A stretch of 16,183 nucleotides of DNA from Devosia equisanguinis (GTDB taxonomy: Bacteria; Pseudomonadota; Alphaproteobacteria; Rhizobiales; Devosiaceae). The stretch is taken from contig CAMDAL010000040.1 in assembly GCA_945888565.1 (NCBI GenBank), positions 1 to 16,183 of the forward strand. The letters are read 5' to 3'. This document shows positions 14,312-16,183 of this stretch, in pieces. The position numbers and the translations under genes were made by a program. How positions within the stretch are numbered: the first letter of the stretch is position 1; every line of letters starts with the position of its first letter. The notes under the pieces are model-generated. The model did not search any database. It was not told the origin of the DNA and was given only the letters and a program-made list of their open reading frames with translations.

Positions 14312-15718
14312 ATGGCTTTGGACGACATCCACTTCCAGCCGCTGACCAAGGTGGCCAAGCATATCGAGAACCGCGACATCTCGCCGGTTGAGGTGACCGA
14401 GGCGATCCTTTCGCGCATCGAGACCTACGACCAGGGGCTGCACAGCTACACCACGGTGACCGCCGACCTCGCTATGGCGCAGGCCAAGAAGGCCGAGGCC
14501 GAGATCATGAAGGGGATCTATCGCGGGGTGATGCACGGCATTCCCATCGCGGTGAAGGACCTCTGCTTTACCAAGGGGATCACGACGACCGGCGGCATGT
14601 CGATCTATCGCGATTTCAAGCCCGACCACGACGCGACGGTAGTGACGAAGCTGGAGGATGCCGGCTCGGTGCTGCTGGGCAAGCTGCACATGACCGAAGG
14701 CGCCATGCTGGAGCACCATCCGGAGTTTCCCGAGCCGGTAAACCCCTGGAAGCATGACCTGTGGACCGGCGTCTCCTCGTCGGGCTCGGGTGTTTCGGCG
14801 GCAGCGGGGCTGGCTTATGCGACGATCGGTTCGGATACGGGCGGCTCGATCCGCTTTCCGGCGGCTGCCAATGCGCTGACCGGGGTGAAGCCGACCTGGG
14901 GGCTGATCAGCCGCTACGGGATTTTCGACCTCGCGGCGACATTCGACCACCTTGGGCCGATGGCGCGATCGGCGGCCGACGCAGCGGCGATGCTGCAGAC
15001 GCTGGCGGGGTGGGACCCGAAGGACACGACGTCGCTGTCGGCGCCGGTGCCGGACTATCTCGGCGCGCTCGCAACCGGAGTGTGGGGCGCGCGCAGCGTC
15101 AAGGTGGGGCTCGACTGGGACTTCTGTTCGGCCGATGCCGACCCGGTGACCATCGGGATGGTGCGGGATGCGGTGGCGGTGCTCGAGGAGATCGGGGCAC
15201 TGACGCAGAACGTGACCTTCCCGTCGGTGGACGAACTGCTGAAGATGAACATGGCGGCGACGATGGCCGAGACCGCGGCGCACCATGACGCGACCTATCC
15301 CAGCCAGGCCGACAAGTACGGGCCGAGCGTCAAGTCGATGATCGAGCTCGGCCGGTCAGCGTCGGCGGTGGATATCGGCAAGGGGATCATCGAGCGGCGG
15401 AAGTTCCGCGGTGCGGTGATGCGGATGTTCGACGACATCGACGTGTTTGTGATGCCGGTGTTCAAGCTAGGGACGCCGACCTGGACCGAGATGCGCGAGC
15501 AGGTGGCAAAGAGCTTCGACCTGATCGGCAAGTTCACCTCGCCGATCAACGCGACCGGCACGCCGACGGTGACGCTGCCGGTGGGGTTCACCGATGACGG
15601 CCGGCCGGTGGCGATGCAGCTTTGCGGCGCGCCGGGTTCGGAAGCGCTGCTGCTCAGGGTGGCGCACGCCTACCAGATGGCGACGGACTGGCACACGCGC
15701 CGGCCGCCGGGGTTCTGA
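14312..15718 (+). CDS. Amidase-signature family hydrolase, third of three tandem paralogues
   Basis: The 468-residue enzyme is the most diverged of the three. Triad residues are K82 in HGIPIAVKDLC, cis-Ser S155 in TGVSSSGSG and S179 in SDTGGSIRFP. The usual GGSSSGSG reads GVSSSGSG, so a glycine beside the cis-serine is valine (V154). Family blocks SAADAAAMLQTLAGWDPKD and the C-terminal MQLCGAPGSEALLL with HAYQMATDWH are present. The ATG at 14312 has AGGAG six bases upstream and lies 32 bases after the second amidase. A likely terminator follows at 15757-15806. The valine may narrow the active site or merely be tolerated; the nucleophile and lysine are kept, so activity is expected. Confidence 0.9.
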   Translation: MALDDIHFQPLTKVAKHIENRDISPVEVTEAILSRIETYDQGLHSYTTVTADLAMAQAKKAEAEIMKGIYRGVMHGIPIAVKDLCFTKGITTTGGMSIYRDFKPDHDATVVTKLEDAGSVLLGKLHMTEGAMLEHHPEFPEPVNPWKHDLWTGVSSSGSGVSAAAGLAYATIGSDTGGSIRFPAAANALTGVKPTWGLISRYGIFDLAATFDHLGPMARSAADAAAMLQTLAGWDPKDTTSLSAPVPDYLGALATGVWGARSVKVGLDWDFCSADADPVTIGMVRDAVAVLEEIGALTQNVTFPSVDELLKMNMAATMAETAAHHDATYPSQADKYGPSVKSMIELGRSASAVDIGKGIIERRKFRGAVMRMFDDIDVFVMPVFKLGTPTWTEMREQVAKSFDLIGKFTSPINATGTPTVTLPVGFTDDGRPVAMQLCGAPGSEALLLRVAHAYQMATDWHTRRPPGF

Positions 15719-15756
15719 GCGAATTCTGGGCGCGATGGCACCTCGCGCTCAGTGAT

Positions 15757-15806
15757 GAAGCGGGCGACGGGCTCCCGACAGGCCTGGCGTCCGCTTCGCC
15801 TTTTTT
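15757..15806 (+). terminator. Likely rho-independent terminator of the amidase operon
   Basis: GAAGCGG (15757-15763) pairs with CCGCTTC (15791-15797), with further imperfect pairing inside, and is soon followed by six T (15801-15806). A shorter alternative stem GGCG/CGCC (15786-15800) directly touches the T-run. It lies 39 bases after the third amidase stop. Confidence 0.5.
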
Positions 15807-15831
15807 GGATGAGTTTCAGTACCCTCGACGC

Positions 15832-15906
15832 GTCATCCCTGCGGAAGCAGGGACCGTTTTCACCTTCGCCGGCTTCGAGTTGGGTCCCTGCTTTCGCAGG
15901 GATGAC
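15832..15906. repeat. REP-like inverted pair
   Basis: Two 24-base arms, 15832-15855 and 15883-15906, are reverse complements with one mismatch, separated by 27 bases. Each arm is itself a small hairpin (CCCTGC/GCAGGG core). The right arm and following bases to 15913 equal the unit at 143-171. Such mobile-looking palindrome pairs between genes are common in alphaproteobacteria. The stretch from 15719 to 16075 holds only the terminator, this pair and the next repeat. Confidence 0.8.
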
Positions 15907-15998
15907 AGCGTTGCGGAACTGGCTTCGGGGGGGACCCGTTCGGCGCTGGTTTCGCCGGGACAGTTGGTACGGGACGACGTTGTGCTGGTTGACGCCAC

Positions 15999-16040
15999 CC
16001 CTCATCCGGCTGCCGCCACCTTCTCCCACAGGGGAGAAGG
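15999..16040. repeat. Rhizobiales-style intergenic palindrome
   Basis: CCTTCTCCC (16019-16027) pairs perfectly with GGGAGAAGG (16032-16040) around a four-base loop, preceded by a CCCTCATCCGGCTGCCGCCA stretch. The CCCTCATCCG plus TTCTCCC-GGGAGAA arrangement is a familiar repeat between genes in Hyphomicrobiales genomes (recalled, not searched). It lies 36 bases past the stop of the partial gene at the right edge and could act at its 3' end. Confidence 0.6.
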
Positions 16041-16075
16041 CGATGAGCCAGGGCTTCAGTGTTCGTTGATAGTGG

Positions 16076-16183
16076 CTATCTGGCCTGGCGCAGGGTGTCT
16101 GCGTAGAGGCGTGTCAGCCTCTCGGAGTCGACGCTGGTGCCGATGAGGTGTTCGGGGCGGTGGTCCCAGGCGCTGGGAGGGAA
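16076..16183 (-). CDS. C-terminal 35 residues of an unidentified protein (cut by window edge)
   Basis: Reading from the right edge on the minus strand, an open frame ends at a TAG (16076-16078). It includes SAWDHRPEHLIGTSVDSERL followed by TRLYADTLRQAR. The amino-acid makeup is protein-like, unlike the other frames here, and it runs toward the amidase operon, ending convergently with it. I do not recognise the family. The start and main body lie outside the window. Confidence 0.5.
   Translation of the reverse strand, partial: FPPSAWDHRPEHLIGTSVDSERLTRLYADTLRQAR

Noticed and set aside
12840..15286. Long minus-strand frames opposite the second and third amidases
   Set aside because: Arg/His/Pro-rich antisense shadows; amidase motifs lie on the plus strand.
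11441..15718. Amidases as GatA subunits of tRNA amidotransferase
   Set aside because: No GatB or GatC nearby, three copies in a catabolic-looking setting, and no GatA-specific C-terminal features seen.
143..16040. CRISPR array from the several repeats
   Set aside because: Repeats are isolated palindromes far apart, not regularly spaced units with spacers.

Overview
The window is a high-GC stretch (roughly two-thirds G+C by eye) from a bacterium. It looks like an alphaproteobacterium of the Hyphomicrobiales (Devosia-like): protein styles, Rhizobiales-type intergenic palindromes and the gene content fit, but no marker gene proves it. The theme is uptake and breakdown of amides or peptides, with release of ammonia.

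Layout. Positions 1-135 hold the last 44 codons of an IS30-family transposase, abutting a REP-like palindrome (143-171). A minus-strand block then reads, in transcription order, fmdA-like acetamidase/formamidase (4265-3327), a long divergent asparaginase-like protein (3330-1660), ureE (1648-1187) and ureF (1023-250). These genes overlap or nearly touch, apart from a 163-base gap before ureF that holds a palindromic repeat. A second copy of that repeat lies in frame inside the 5' end of ureF. No ureA, ureB, ureC, ureD or ureG is present. A second minus-strand block, 11058-4376, is a complete dipeptide/oligopeptide-type ABC importer (binding protein, two permeases, two ATPases) followed by an EamA/DMT-family membrane transporter. 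A strong 26-base stem-loop separates the binding-protein gene from the permease genes.

Divergently, on the plus strand, three tandem paralogous amidase-signature hydrolases (11441-12847, 12876-14279, 14312-15718) form an operon. The divergent intergenic region (11059-11440) carries a candidate operator/promoter for the amidases and a structured leader for the binding-protein gene. After the amidases come a likely terminator, a REP-like inverted pair, a second Rhizobiales-style palindrome, and the 3' end of an unidentified minus-strand gene (16183-16076).

Working model (inference): the ABC importer brings in an amide or short peptide-like compound. The three Ser-cisSer-Lys amidases and the FmdA-type amidase hydrolyse amide bonds, and the EamA protein may export a product. 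The role of ureE/ureF here is the main puzzle. They may serve a urease encoded elsewhere (the rest possibly displaced by the IS30 element) or insert metal into another enzyme. No RNA genes or CRISPR arrays were seen.
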